Shown here piece by piece: positions 42,433-51,936 of a stretch of DNA of 64,000 nucleotides. The DNA comes from Mucilaginibacter sp. OK283. GTDB lineage: Bacteria; Bacteroidota; Bacteroidia; Sphingobacteriales; Sphingobacteriaceae. The stretch is taken from positions 1 through 64,000 of the forward strand of contig NZ_FODR01000013.1 of the NCBI RefSeq assembly GCF_900110415.1. The letters run 5' to 3'. Each line of letters starts with the position of its first letter. The first letter of the stretch is position 1. The notes beneath the pieces were generated by a model. That model was not told the origin of the DNA and did no database searches. It saw nothing but the letters and a program-made list of their open reading frames with translations. Both the position numbers and the translations under genes were made by a program.

Positions 42433-44811
42433 CTACTCCGCCTTTAAATTCCTAACGGGATTGGCGATAGCGGCTTTAACAGACTGAAAACTAATAGTCA
42501 CCAACGCGATAAACATAGCTGCCAGGCCCGATGAAACAAACACCCAAACCGGGATATTAATACGGTAGGCAAAATTATTGAGCCAGTTGTGCATCAGCAG
42601 CCAGGATATGGGCGAGGCTATGAGCAGGGCAATTACAATAAGCCGGATAAAATCCTGTGATAAAAGCAGGGTGATGTTCATGACCGAGGCGCCCAATACC
42701 TTGCGTACACTGATCTCTTTTTTGCGCTGGGCTATGTTATAAGCCGACAGGCCCAACAACCCAAGGCAGGAGATAACGATGGCCACAATGGCAAAGCAGA
42801 TGAACAGCTTGCCAAAACGTTCCTGGGCTATATATTGCTGGTTGTAAGCTTCATCGGCAAAAAAGTATACCAGCGGCACATCGGGCAGTATTTTTTTCCA
42901 GGTGGCTTCCAGTTGATGCACGGTCGACCGTACATCTGTGGATGTGATATCGATAGTGATATTGGTTAAATGGCTGAAATCTACCCTTATGGTAAGCGGC
43001 TGCACGGTTTCTAAAAAGGAATGGTTATGAAAATCTTTGATCACGCCAACAATCTCGCCCGTATGGTTAAGCTGTTTAAAATGTTTACCAATGGCATCCT
43101 CCGGTTTTTTGAAGCCCAGGCTTTTTAACATGGCATGGTTAATGAGCATGGCCTTCATAGAATCGAGGGCCAGGTTTTTTTGAAACCCGCGCCCGGCAAT
43201 CAGGTCGATATGGTATTGTTTCAGGAACACATCGTCAATAAAATAAACGTCGGGCCGCTGCTGTTGCTTTTCGCCTTTGCTGTTCTCAATCATCGTATTA
43301 AACTGGTTGTTTGACGTGCCGGGAATAGACGACGACAGGCTAACCATACCAACGCCCGGAATTGCCGCCAGTTGCTGCCTTATCCCATCGGTATGTTGAT
43401 TGATACTTTTGCTAAACTGGTAATCAATCACCAGCTTATGATCTTTTTGAAAACCCAGCTGCTGGTTTTGCATAAAGTTAAGCTGCATATGCACAATGGT
43501 AGTAGCCAGGATAAGGAATATAGAAATACAAAACTGCGCCACCACCAACGACCGCCGCAACATAAGCCCCGTACCCGACGAGCCCGTTTTGCCTTTAAGG
43601 CTACTGATGGGTTTAAAGCCCGATAAAAATAAAGCCGGGTACGCGCCGGATAATATGCCTACCCCAACAGCCAACGCCAGCAGCCATAATACATGCTGCA
43701 CATTGTGAAAGATACCATCGGCTATAATAGTGCCCGTTAGCTGGTTAAATAAGGGCAGCAACAACGATGCAAACAGCAGGGCTATGATAAATGCAATTAA
43801 ACAAAGTATTACCGCATCCATAAAAAATTGCAGCATCAGCTGGTATTTTGATGCGCCAAGCACTTTACGCACGCCAATTTCTTTGGCCCTTTGTAACGAG
43901 AACGCGGTAGTGAGATTAATAAAATTAAAACAGGCAATAAACAGCACCAGCAGCGCTATGATGGATATAATATACACATTGGTAATGCTGCCGCTGGCCG
44001 ATGTGCCTGTACGGTGCCCGCGCGGTTTGCCATACAAATAAACCTTTTTTAACGGCTCGATAGATAGCTGGTACTTAAAATCGGTTTGATCCATATTGGC
44101 TCTTACCATAGCCGGGAACTTGGCCTGCAAAGCTGCAGCGGATGCACCGGGTTGTAATAACAGATAGGTGTAAAAGCCAAAGCGGGTCCAGTGGTTCCAG
44201 TTTTCATCAACCAGGGTCGAGATAGAAAAAATAACATCAACCCGCAGGTGCGAATTGTACGGAATATCCTTCATAATACCGGTTACCCTGCATTTGGCTT
44301 TGCCGTTGATGAGCATGGTTTGGCCCATAGGGTCGGCGTTGCCGAAGTATTTTTTGGCGGCGGTTTCGGATAGTACCACATCGCAGGGGGCATTAAACAG
44401 GTGGCTGATGTCGCCCCGCAGCAGCGGCCACGAAAATATTTTAAAGGCCGACGAATCGGCGTAGGCTACTTCTTCCTTTACCGCGTTGTCGGGGTTGCTT
44501 TGCAAAATCATATCGTCCATAAACACCCTGGCCATATCTTTTACCTCGGGGAAGGCTGCTTTGATAGCCGGCCCCATAGGGGTTGATGCACTTTCGTAAT
44601 TAACACCTACCGGCGTTTTTACATCAGTTACCAGGCGGTAAATATTATCGGCCTTTTCATTATAACTATCGCGGTTTAATTCAAAATGAACATACAGCAA
44701 GGCAAAAAAACAAACACAAATACCGGTGGCCAGGCCTATGATGTTGATAAGGGAGAAAACCTTGTTCTTCCACAGGTATCGCAAAGTGGTTTTAAAGTAG
44801 TTTTTGAGCAT
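42433..44811 (-). CDS. MacB/FtsX-type ABC transporter permease
   Basis: A 792-residue membrane protein with two halves, each a periplasmic MacB-PCD-like domain followed by an FtsX domain with three helices. The opening YFKTTLRYLWKNKVFSLINI, plus IGLATG, is typical of Bacteroidota members. First FtsX core has RAKEIGVRKVLGASKYQLML; second has QRKKEISVRKVLGASVMNIT. Such proteins act mechanically with an ATPase in export of peptides, lipoproteins or stress signals. No ATPase gene adjoins it, so its partner is elsewhere. Confidence 0.9.
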   Translation of the reverse strand: MLKNYFKTTLRYLWKNKVFSLINIIGLATGICVCFFALLYVHFELNRDSYNEKADNIYRLVTDVKTPVGVNYESASTPMGPAIKAAFPEVKDMARVFMDDMILQSNPDNAVKEEVAYADSSAFKIFSWPLLRGDISHLFNAPCDVVLSETAAKKYFGNADPMGQTMLINGKAKCRVTGIMKDIPYNSHLRVDVIFSISTLVDENWNHWTRFGFYTYLLLQPGASAAALQAKFPAMVRANMDQTDFKYQLSIEPLKKVYLYGKPRGHRTGTSASGSITNVYIISIIALLVLFIACFNFINLTTAFSLQRAKEIGVRKVLGASKYQLMLQFFMDAVILCLIAFIIALLFASLLLPLFNQLTGTIIADGIFHNVQHVLWLLALAVGVGILSGAYPALFLSGFKPISSLKGKTGSSGTGLMLRRSLVVAQFCISIFLILATTIVHMQLNFMQNQQLGFQKDHKLVIDYQFSKSINQHTDGIRQQLAAIPGVGMVSLSSSIPGTSNNQFNTMIENSKGEKQQQRPDVYFIDDVFLKQYHIDLIAGRGFQKNLALDSMKAMLINHAMLKSLGFKKPEDAIGKHFKQLNHTGEIVGVIKDFHNHSFLETVQPLTIRVDFSHLTNITIDITSTDVRSTVHQLEATWKKILPDVPLVYFFADEAYNQQYIAQERFGKLFICFAIVAIVISCLGLLGLSAYNIAQRKKEISVRKVLGASVMNITLLLSQDFIRLIVIALLIASPISWLLMHNWLNNFAYRINIPVWVFVSSGLAAMFIALVTISFQSVKAAIANPVRNLKAE

Positions 44812-44919
44812 GGTAGGTAGATGTTGTAAACCCTAAAATAGGGTTATTTTCTTAAAAGATCGTTATGCTGCGTGGTGAATCCGCTGTTTCTGAAAGAGGA
44901 AATGACGTATATCGTGTAT

Positions 44920-45112
44920 CGGCGAAGACTCACCCGGCGAGGCTACGCCCGCCACCCTCTCTTCGGCTTCGCCGGAAAGAGGGGCTTGAAAATCTATTAC
45001 TTGTTTTTTTTATAATATATTGATATTAAGCGTTCAAGCCCCTCTTTACACCGCAGGTGAAGAGAGGGTGGCGGGCGCAGCCCCGCCGGGGTGAGTATTA
45101 GCCAGCGTTCAA
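44920..45112. repeat. Long inverted-repeat element, ACTCACCC family, copy B
   Basis: GGCGAAGACTCACCCGGCGA, GGCTACGCCCGCCACCCTCTC at left; GAGAGGGTGGCGGGCGCAGCC, GGGGTGAG at right, with TTCGGCTTCGCCGGAAAGAG inside. The CTTGAAAA and GTTCAAGCC phrases bound the AT-rich centre. The rest of 44812-45337 is noncoding. Confidence 0.82.
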
Positions 45113-45230
45113 AGCCAATGTTTGTATAACACCTAACATGTCATCGGTAAGCACGAAGCAACCTCCACTCTTCCTATTGTTTGATTTAGATAAATGATTT
45201 CAATAACTAAAACTCAATTAGCGGTTTGTT

Positions 45231-45238
45231 TACCTTTG
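45231..45238 (+). promoter_or_regulatory. -7 element ahead of the fucosidase
   Basis: TACCTTTG, 99 nt before the chosen ATG at 45338. No TTTG is found 19 nt upstream. Confidence 0.4.
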
Positions 45239-45337
45239 TGACGATCGAATACAATAATGTCTATCGGGGTAAGGTATACCACCGGTTTCAATTTGGATCA
45301 AGCCAGTTATATAAATTTTATTTTTCAAATTTTGTTT

Positions 45338-46678
45338 ATGCCTAAATACAACTCACTGCGCATTGTAATTGCTGTCTGTTTCTTTTCGTATTCCTTAACT
45401 GTTTGCGCCCAGCAAAAAACCGCACCCGATTCTATCCGGAAAAAAATGCAATGGTTTGCCGATGCAAAATTGGGCATTTTCATTCATTGGGGCATTTACT
45501 CGGTAAATGGGGTTGATGAAAGCTGGAGCTTTCATAACAAAAAGATAAGCTACAAAAGCTATATGGAGCAGCTAAAAGGCTTCACGGCTTCCCGGTATAA
45601 CCCCGGCGAATGGGCCGGCTTAATTAAGCAAAGCGGGGCCCGCTACGCAGTTATCACAACCAAGCATCATGATGGCTTTGCCCTATGGCCCACAAAACAG
45701 CATCATTTCAACGTGGTTGATAATTCGCCTGCAAAAAGGGATGTGTTAAAACCTTTTTATGATGCTTTGGATAAAGAAGGGATTAAACGCGGCGCCTACT
45801 TTTCTTTGATAGATTGGAGCCATCCGGATTATCCCGGTTTTTTAAAAGACAGCAGCCGGTATAAAGTTGCCGATGATCCCGGGCGCTGGCAACGCTTTCA
45901 GCATTTTTTTCAAGCGCAAATTGATGAGGTAAATAAAGCATATAAACCCGACTTGTGGTGGTTTGATGGCGACTGGGAACACAGCGCTGCCGAATGGCAA
46001 TCGGAAAAAGTAAGGAAACAAATTTTAAACCTTAATCCGGCGGCTATCATTAACGGCCGGCTGCAAGGTTATGGAGATTACGAGACACCCGAACAAAACT
46101 TCCCGGTTAGCCGCCCTAACTTTAATTGGTGGGAATTATGTATGACAACCAACAACAACTGGGGTTATCATCCCGACGATGTCAATTATAAAACGCCTTT
46201 TGAAGTAATCAGCATTTTTGTAGATGCGGTTAGTAACGGCGGCAATCTTTTATTAGATATTGGCCCCAAAGCAGATGGAACCATCCCCGCCGAACAGGTA
46301 AATATTTTAAAAGAGCTTGGAGCCTGGAACAAAAAAAATGGAGAAGCCATTTTTGGAACACTACCCGGTTTGCCCCAGGGCCATTTTTACGGGCCTACCA
46401 CCCTGTCAAAAGACTCAACAACCATTTACCTTTTTTTACCGGGACAAACCACGGGAAATGTTATGCTGAAGGGCTTGAAAAACACCATTAAAGATATACA
46501 GGTAGTGGGAACAACCGCTCATTTACAGCCCAAAATTGTTGGTAAAATTTCCTGGAGCCCGGTACCGGGCCTTGTTTTCATCAAGGTACCCGACAAATAT
46601 AAAGACCCTTACATAACCGTTATCAAACTACAATTAGACAAGCCTCTGCAATTATATCATGGGCAGGGAGGGCTGTAA
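45338..46678 (+). CDS. GH29 alpha-L-fucosidase
   Basis: A 446-residue secreted glycoside hydrolase that removes alpha-L-fucose from glycans. I start at 45338 (MPKYNSLRIVIAVCFFSYSL), which gives a proper signal peptide ending TVCAQ; an ATG at 45257 would put 27 residues before it. GH29 motifs: FADAKLGIFIHWGIYS, TTKHHDGFALWPT, GAYFSLIDWSHPDYP, and the nucleophile aspartate in LWWFDGDWE. The later NGGNLLLDIGPKADGTIP is also standard. It is alone, with no SusC/D partner nearby. No secretion tag is seen at the C-terminus. Confidence 0.94.
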   Translation: MPKYNSLRIVIAVCFFSYSLTVCAQQKTAPDSIRKKMQWFADAKLGIFIHWGIYSVNGVDESWSFHNKKISYKSYMEQLKGFTASRYNPGEWAGLIKQSGARYAVITTKHHDGFALWPTKQHHFNVVDNSPAKRDVLKPFYDALDKEGIKRGAYFSLIDWSHPDYPGFLKDSSRYKVADDPGRWQRFQHFFQAQIDEVNKAYKPDLWWFDGDWEHSAAEWQSEKVRKQILNLNPAAIINGRLQGYGDYETPEQNFPVSRPNFNWWELCMTTNNNWGYHPDDVNYKTPFEVISIFVDAVSNGGNLLLDIGPKADGTIPAEQVNILKELGAWNKKNGEAIFGTLPGLPQGHFYGPTTLSKDSTTIYLFLPGQTTGNVMLKGLKNTIKDIQVVGTTAHLQPKIVGKISWSPVPGLVFIKVPDKYKDPYITVIKLQLDKPLQLYHGQGGL

Positions 46679-47040
46679 ACCGGCATGCAGATATTGGGAA
46701 ACGCATAAAACATGGTTAACATAACTTAACACATTTCAGATATATTTTTTATAATCATTTAATAATCAACACTTTATATTTTATCATGGTTAACACTAAA
46801 CTGATAGCGTAATTAGGCGCACCCAAACATTTGTGCCTGGTGTTGGCCAATACAAGTCACTTCGATGCCCCGATCATTTAACCAGGATCAGCCATAAAAA
46901 CGCTATCGTTTGTCTTAATTCTTGATTCTTCTTCATGGCAATGCCTGCGGCCCGGGCTGTACATTCATACGCGCACAGGGCCTTAGGCGCCGGGGCGGTA
47001 TCCATTTCCATCCCTATTGCGGGGGCACTGGGGGGCTAAT
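46679..47040. other. Gene-free stretch with short repeats
   Basis: CATGGTTAACA occurs twice (near 46709 and 46784) and GATAGCGT/ACGCTATC form arms about 100 bp apart (46802-46906). The stretch also holds copy 4 of the dispersed repeat. I see no gene. Confidence 0.45.
46937..47023 (+). repeat. Dispersed intergenic repeat, copy 4 of 4
   Basis: GGCAATGCCTGCGGCCCGG, TTCATACGCGCACAGGGCCT, TAGGCGCCGGGGCGGTATCC. The forward frame reads GNACGPGCTFIRAQGLRR, again like copies 1 and 3. Confidence 0.75.
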
Positions 47041-48351
47041 CTACTGCAACCCTATTTTGCGGATCAGTTTATTGCCTTGGTCGGCAACATATACCATTCC
47101 TTTACTATCAACCGTTACACCTGTTGGAAATGAAAAAGATGATTTATCAGGTGCGCCATCCTTATTGCCTATGGCACCTGTGCCTGCATATGTGGTTACC
47201 TGCCCAGTGGCGTCTATCATCCTGATCATATTGTTAACCGAATCGGCTACATATAAATTTCCATTTTTATCAATGGCAATACCGTCAGGGTTATTGAACG
47301 ACGCGTTCCGGCCTTTGCCATTTGCGGCACCGATGGCACCGCTACCGGCGAAGGTTGTTACCTGTGCCGATGGCGTAATTTTTCGGATTGTATTATTATA
47401 CCAATCGGTTACAAAAAGGTTGCCGGCCTTATCAAACACCAGTCCGTGTGGATAAGCGAAGGAAGCCGCGATACCAACACCATCGCTCGAGCCCTGCGTG
47501 CCGCTTCCGGCAAAATAACTTACACTACCCGAAGGGGTAACCTTATAAATTGTGCTTGCTATGAATTGTGAGATATACATATTTTTATCTTTATCAAACG
47601 CCATACAATGAGCTGAAGGCAAACTTTGCGGTGCGCCGAATTTTCCGGAAAGAGTACTGACAATACCATAAGTATCTATCTTTCTGATACTGTTGTTTCC
47701 CGATTCAGAAATATAAAGACTCCCATCGGGGTGAAAAGCAATACCGAGAGGAGCGGAAAAAGTGGCGTTTTGCACTGGCCCATCCTGAAATCCGGCGGTA
47801 GTTGTACCCGCAAATGTGGTAGTCCTCCCAGTCGAATCAACTTTAAGTATCATGTTATTGCCGAAATCAGTAACCATTAAATTTCCGAAGTTATCTGACA
47901 CCAGGTTCACAGGTCTATTAAACAATACTGTATTATCCCACCTATTGTTACCGGCAAGTGTTGTTACCAACATCGTATACTGGTAATTAAATACCGGACC
48001 TGCTACCGGTTTGCCATTATCTATTGCAAACGATACTTTACCAATCCCGGCCGACAAAGGAACCGACACGGTAAGTTTATTAGCCGTAGCAGCTATAATA
48101 TCCGCTTCCTTACCGTTAAACCAAACCTTGTCGCGGGAAACATCTTCGCTAAAGCCCCGACCGCTAATTTCAACCACTGTTTTATATGGCCCTGAATTTT
48201 TATTGATTGATAGAATAGCAATGGCACTTTCGGGGTTAACAGGCACATTGGGCTCATTACGATGTTTTTTACAGGAGGTAAGCGATAACAATACCATGGG
48301 GATCATTACAACGGGCCAGATTGTGTTTTTATTGAAGGTTAGGTTAATCAT
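47041..48351 (-). CDS. IPT/TIG-NHL repeat lipoprotein
   Basis: A 436-residue lipoprotein with lipobox LTSC (cysteine about 27). A single IPT/TIG immunoglobulin-like domain (about 42-125) precedes five or six NHL repeats (about 130-436) of the type AFDKAGNLFVTDWYNNTIRK. The propeller should bind protein or glycan. IPT-NHL proteins are frequent in Bacteroidota polysaccharide loci, and a fucosidase gene lies just upstream on the opposite strand, so a surface glycan role is possible. Confidence 0.85.
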   Translation of the reverse strand: MINLTFNKNTIWPVVMIPMVLLSLTSCKKHRNEPNVPVNPESAIAILSINKNSGPYKTVVEISGRGFSEDVSRDKVWFNGKEADIIAATANKLTVSVPLSAGIGKVSFAIDNGKPVAGPVFNYQYTMLVTTLAGNNRWDNTVLFNRPVNLVSDNFGNLMVTDFGNNMILKVDSTGRTTTFAGTTTAGFQDGPVQNATFSAPLGIAFHPDGSLYISESGNNSIRKIDTYGIVSTLSGKFGAPQSLPSAHCMAFDKDKNMYISQFIASTIYKVTPSGSVSYFAGSGTQGSSDGVGIAASFAYPHGLVFDKAGNLFVTDWYNNTIRKITPSAQVTTFAGSGAIGAANGKGRNASFNNPDGIAIDKNGNLYVADSVNNMIRMIDATGQVTTYAGTGAIGNKDGAPDKSSFSFPTGVTVDSKGMVYVADQGNKLIRKIGLQ

Positions 48352-48391
48352 ATTGCAAATATGATTAAAAATAATTTAAAGCGTATTGGAA

Positions 48392-48474
48392 CAGGGAGGT
48401 CACGTTGAACATTTACGCGCGATTTTTCATTGATAAGTTTCAAACCGGAGCTGTTTGAAACGATAACCTCCCTG
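48392..48474. other. Nested stem-loop in a spacer
   Basis: Outer arms CAGGGAGGT (48392-48400) and ACCTCCCTG (48466-48474); inner arms GTTTCAAA (48437-48444) and TTTGAAAC (48454-48461). On the plus strand CTCTTTTT follows. It could be a terminator or a structured RNA between the NHL lipoprotein and esterase genes. Confidence 0.5.
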
Positions 48475-48562
48475 CTCTTTTTAAAGTCGAAATCTATGGA
48501 ACAACAGCAACAAAGCGAAACAGGAGCAAATCTGGCGAGGACACAGATCGCGGAAAAAATAA

Positions 48563-49873
48563 CTAAATAGCCACCCTCACCGGCACCGCAGCAACCCAAA
48601 CTGCCGTCCTATCGTGCGTTTTCGCAAATTGCTTTTTGAAAAAATTGCCATCAGCCTTCACCTTGCCGGTAAAGGCCGTTTTTCCGTTTACTATTATTTT
48701 TACTTCTTTGGTTATATCAACCATTTGCGGGCTTATTAAAACTTCAAAAGCGGTTACCCCCGAGGTGGAAATTTCAAACACGTTGTTATTGAAAGTCCCT
48801 TTTATAGCGGCGCTGGGGTTATAACCGTAATTGCTTCTGTTGTACCAGGTCTTGTTTATTTTATTGTAACTGTTTACAAAATAAGATTTGTGCCACCCGG
48901 CTGCAGGTAAGGCAAAGTCCCAATTATTGATAACGAGCCAATCGCAGCTATTGAAGATATGGCTGCCGGTTTCCCAGAACACGGTATGGGGGTATGGGTT
49001 CCGTTGGGTGTTTTTTATAAATTCGAGGGCGTTGGGATAGTCTATATCCAGGTGTTTATCAAAGTGCTGGTAACCATAGTATTCCTTATATTTAACGTTT
49101 ACCTTTAACGAATCGAGCACTTTAATAATTGCCCTTGCCTGTTCAATGGGGCGTATATCGTCCTGATCAGAATGAACGGCATACAGCGGCCGGTTGGTAG
49201 CATTGGGCAGGTAAATATCATTGGCAAAAATATTGGTCAGCATAGAATTATAACACAAAAAACCTGCAAAGGGCGCGGGGTTATACACATCTAACGCAAA
49301 AGCCCCGTCGGACCCATCAGAATGTCCCATTGCAAAAACCTTATCATCGTCGATATTTACTGATCGTTTAACTTCATTGATGATATTGAGCAATGTTTTA
49401 AAAGTGAGATTATCCCCGGGCCTCCATTCGTTAACCACCCAGCTAAACTTTTTGGTTGCATCACCATAAGGCATAATAATGATGTTGCCTGTTTTACACA
49501 ATTTGCCAATAAAGGGATCGTCGTCGGCCTCGGTGGCTTTGTGCTGTCCCATGGCATCGCTAAAATGAGATGCCCCTACAGCGCCATGCAGCAATAACAC
49601 CAGCGGCGTTGGCACCGATGGGTTATACGTTTCGGGGACAAACAGCCTGAAGGGCACCGCACCAAAAACAGAATCGTTGATGGTAAAAATGTGCATATCC
49701 CGGTACTCCCCGAGTAAAGGGAAATGGCTGTGGCCGAGTTCGGCAGGTTGGCCGTTTTTCAACAACTTGTCTAAATTGCTTTTAGGAATGCTGCTAAAAT
49801 CGGTTACCTGGGCAAATGCCGGGCCCGTAAACAACAAAAACAGGGTAGCGATAAGGCGGCAATATTTTAACAC
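48563..49873 (-). CDS. Secreted alpha/beta-hydrolase esterase
   Basis: A 436-residue exported enzyme, signal peptide to about 22 (AFAQ). The core resembles the esterase/PHB depolymerase fold: VLLLHGAVGASHFSD, nucleophile serine in GHSDGSDGA, acid region AVHSDQDDIRP and histidine in YYGYQHFDKH. After about 300 a C-terminal beta domain holds VFEISTSGVTAFEVLISPQM, perhaps for binding substrate. The substrate is unknown. It is upstream of the NHL lipoprotein gene on the same strand, with a structured spacer between. Confidence 0.8.
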   Translation of the reverse strand: MLKYCRLIATLFLLFTGPAFAQVTDFSSIPKSNLDKLLKNGQPAELGHSHFPLLGEYRDMHIFTINDSVFGAVPFRLFVPETYNPSVPTPLVLLLHGAVGASHFSDAMGQHKATEADDDPFIGKLCKTGNIIIMPYGDATKKFSWVVNEWRPGDNLTFKTLLNIINEVKRSVNIDDDKVFAMGHSDGSDGAFALDVYNPAPFAGFLCYNSMLTNIFANDIYLPNATNRPLYAVHSDQDDIRPIEQARAIIKVLDSLKVNVKYKEYYGYQHFDKHLDIDYPNALEFIKNTQRNPYPHTVFWETGSHIFNSCDWLVINNWDFALPAAGWHKSYFVNSYNKINKTWYNRSNYGYNPSAAIKGTFNNNVFEISTSGVTAFEVLISPQMVDITKEVKIIVNGKTAFTGKVKADGNFFKKQFAKTHDRTAVWVAAVPVRVAI

Positions 49874-50011
49874 AGGTAATGTTTTTAATGTGTAACCATA
49901 GGTAACTGCGTTGGTAAAATAGTTAATATTTGATGGATTGGCAAATTGGCGGAGGGGGGAAAAGCTGGTGGTGTTGCCCGATGGAGTAGTTGGTTTTACC
50001 TTAACATTGGC

Positions 50012-50169
50012 TTTGAACGCTGGCGAAGACTCACCCGGTCGAGGCTACGCCCGTCACCCCTCTCTTCGGCTGCGCCGGAAAGAGGGTGGAGCTTATTTTT
50101 TGTTTTTTTTGCCCCTCTATGCGACGCAGTCGGAGAGAGGGGTGACGGGCGTAGCCTCGTCGGGGTGAG
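50012..50169. repeat. Long inverted-repeat element, ACTCACCC family, copy C
   Basis: TTTGAACGCTGGCGAAGACT then CACCCGGTCGAGGCTACGCC at left; GACGGGCGTAGCCTCGTCGG then GGTGAG at right. CCTCTCTTCGGCTGCGCCGG sits inside. Arms are longer and cleaner than in copies A and B. Confidence 0.85.
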
Positions 50170-50747
50170 TCGAATCGCCGCTATGCTAACAACGTCAACA
50201 ACAAAGCGTTTTTGCCAAATCGTTCCCCGAAAAATAAAAAGCTCATTAAACCCCTCCCTGCCTTTGCACACATTTCCATAGCGCCCCTCCCGAGGGAAGG
50301 AACTGAAAAAATCGCCTTCGGAAGCCGAAATCATCTCGTTTTCCCCAAAATGTCAGCAGAGGGAGCTTCGGGCGAAAACGGCCAAAACGATGATGGGTGA
50401 TGCGGTGGCAGGGCATAGGATGCTTTTGCACGTGTGAGGGCCGACTGCGCCGGGGCAAAATAAATCCAGCCCAGGTTTTGGTCGTTTTGCAGGGTAAAGG
50501 CCCGTGCGGCAAAGAAGCATTCCTGCTGACGGCCATTATTCGCTATTGTTTGTTTTTTATGGTTCTCATTATCTCGCTATGCTCGGTCTTGGTTACTTTT
50601 GGGGCTTCAAAAGTAACAAGCCCTCCCACGGCGAATGAGCGGGCCGATGTAGTAGCTTCTACAAAGTAATTTTGTAATCTGCAAAACATCAAGCATAATT
50701 AGATTGCCTGGTTCCTGACTATGGCATATTTTATTTCGCTGGCCTGG

Positions 50748-50811
50748 GGTACGAAGGATCTATCAGCTGTGCATGACCGATAGAAAAGTTAGCTAATAGA
50801 TCCTTCGTACC
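50748..50811. repeat. Perfect 16-bp inverted repeat
   Basis: GGTACGAAGGATCTAT (50748-50763) pairs with ATAGATCCTTCGTACC (50796-50811). The following CAGCATGACAG phrase is shared with the 16433-16512 family. Confidence 0.75.
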
Positions 50812-51073
50812 TCAGCATGACAGTCTTTTATTTTTGAATGTCACCTCCCCTCCAGAGTTTCGCTAAATTTTATCTCTCAGCATGACAGTCTTTTATTTGC
50901 ATCGTTGTTACCACAATCTTGAATCCCGACACTTAATTCTTGACGCTATTAAAAAAAAGTTGTAACATCGTATTACATCCTGCATCTAAATAAAAAAACA
51001 AATACAAAAAAAGCCAGCCGGCGTAACCCAAACCAAAAAACCGCCGTGCCGGCAAACAACCCATAAAATTATC

Positions 51074-51838
51074 ATGAAAAAAATATTTATTGCACTTACA
51101 GGTTTAGTGGTTAGTCTTTCGGCATGCAGCCAAAACCCGCCGCAGCAAAACAACGTTACTATCGAAAACAATACCACTGCCGGTTTTGACGTAAATAAGC
51201 TTGCCCAGTTTGTAAAAAACAGTACCGACCCGCAAACCCTTGAAAAAGCCATTAACAACCCCGCCAACCAGATCAACAACCTTGATTTGGATAAGGATGG
51301 CAACATTGATTACCTGAAGGTACAGGAGGCCGACAACAACAAATTAAACGTAATTGATGATGTTAGCAATTCGCAATCGGTAACGGTGGCCAGCATTAAC
51401 GTTCAGCCAACGGGCAATAACAACACCGCCAACCTGGATATCCAGGGTAATCCAAGCTATGTGGGGTATAACAACTATTACCACTCGTCGTTCGGGTTAA
51501 CCGACTTTTTGATCTTAAGCTATTTTATGCGCCCTCATGCTTATTATGTGCCGGTGTACCATTACGGATATTATCCGCATTATTATACCCGTACACGTAC
51601 TTATACTACGTTCAGGCCTACTACCTCGTCGTACATGTCGTCGAGGAGCAGCAGCCGGAGCAGTTTGAGCCAGCCAACCAGGTCGCAAAGGTCGTTCAGC
51701 AACCGCAGCTCGGGCAGCCGGGTAAGGAGCGGTGGTTTTGGTAGCAGCAGTTCGGGCAGCAGCTTTGGCAGCGGCAGAAGTTCGGGCAGCAGATCGGGGT
51801 TCGGGCGCAGCCGCGGTGGTTTTGGCCGCAGGCGATAA
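51074..51838 (+). CDS. Lipoprotein with Ser/Arg/Gly-rich tail
   Basis: A 254-residue lipoprotein, lipobox LSAC (cysteine about 18). Residues about 75-82 (DLDKDGNID) resemble a single EF-hand-like calcium loop. A hydrophobic/aromatic middle (SFGLTDFLILSYFMRPHAYYV, then HYGYYPHYY) precedes about 80 residues of SR/SG/RG-rich low complexity. It is conserved in plan among Bacteroidota, usually beside the gene that follows it here, but its role is not known to me. The basic tail could bind DNA, LPS or nucleoid. Confidence 0.7.
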   Translation: MKKIFIALTGLVVSLSACSQNPPQQNNVTIENNTTAGFDVNKLAQFVKNSTDPQTLEKAINNPANQINNLDLDKDGNIDYLKVQEADNNKLNVIDDVSNSQSVTVASINVQPTGNNNTANLDIQGNPSYVGYNNYYHSSFGLTDFLILSYFMRPHAYYVPVYHYGYYPHYYTRTRTYTTFRPTTSSYMSSRSSSRSSLSQPTRSQRSFSNRSSGSRVRSGGFGSSSSGSSFGSGRSSGSRSGFGRSRGGFGRRR

Positions 51839-51936
51839 TATTTTCAATCTCATTAATTTTTATATTCTAATTAGACTGAATCCTGAAGTCTCCCCTACCG
51901 GGGGAGATTTAGCGGGGGCTCACATTTACTTAAATT

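Larger units (their letters stand above)
49874..51073. other. Repeat-rich gene desert, 1.2 kb
   Basis: It contains inverted-repeat copy C (50012-50169), a GTTACTTTTG/CAAAAGTAAC hairpin (50592-50617), a 16-bp perfect dyad (50748-50811) and two AGCATGACAGTCTTTTATTT direct repeats (near 50814 and 50880). Several short open frames cross these repeats and none looks like a gene. Confidence 0.6.

Noticed and set aside
48348..48599. 83-codon minus-strand frame between two genes
   Set aside because: It overlaps the esterase end and covers the nested hairpins; it has no coding signs.
50397..50669. 90-codon frame with a hydrophobic stretch
   Set aside because: It ends in the GTTACTTTTG hairpin repeat in a repeat-rich gap; it looks like non-coding DNA.
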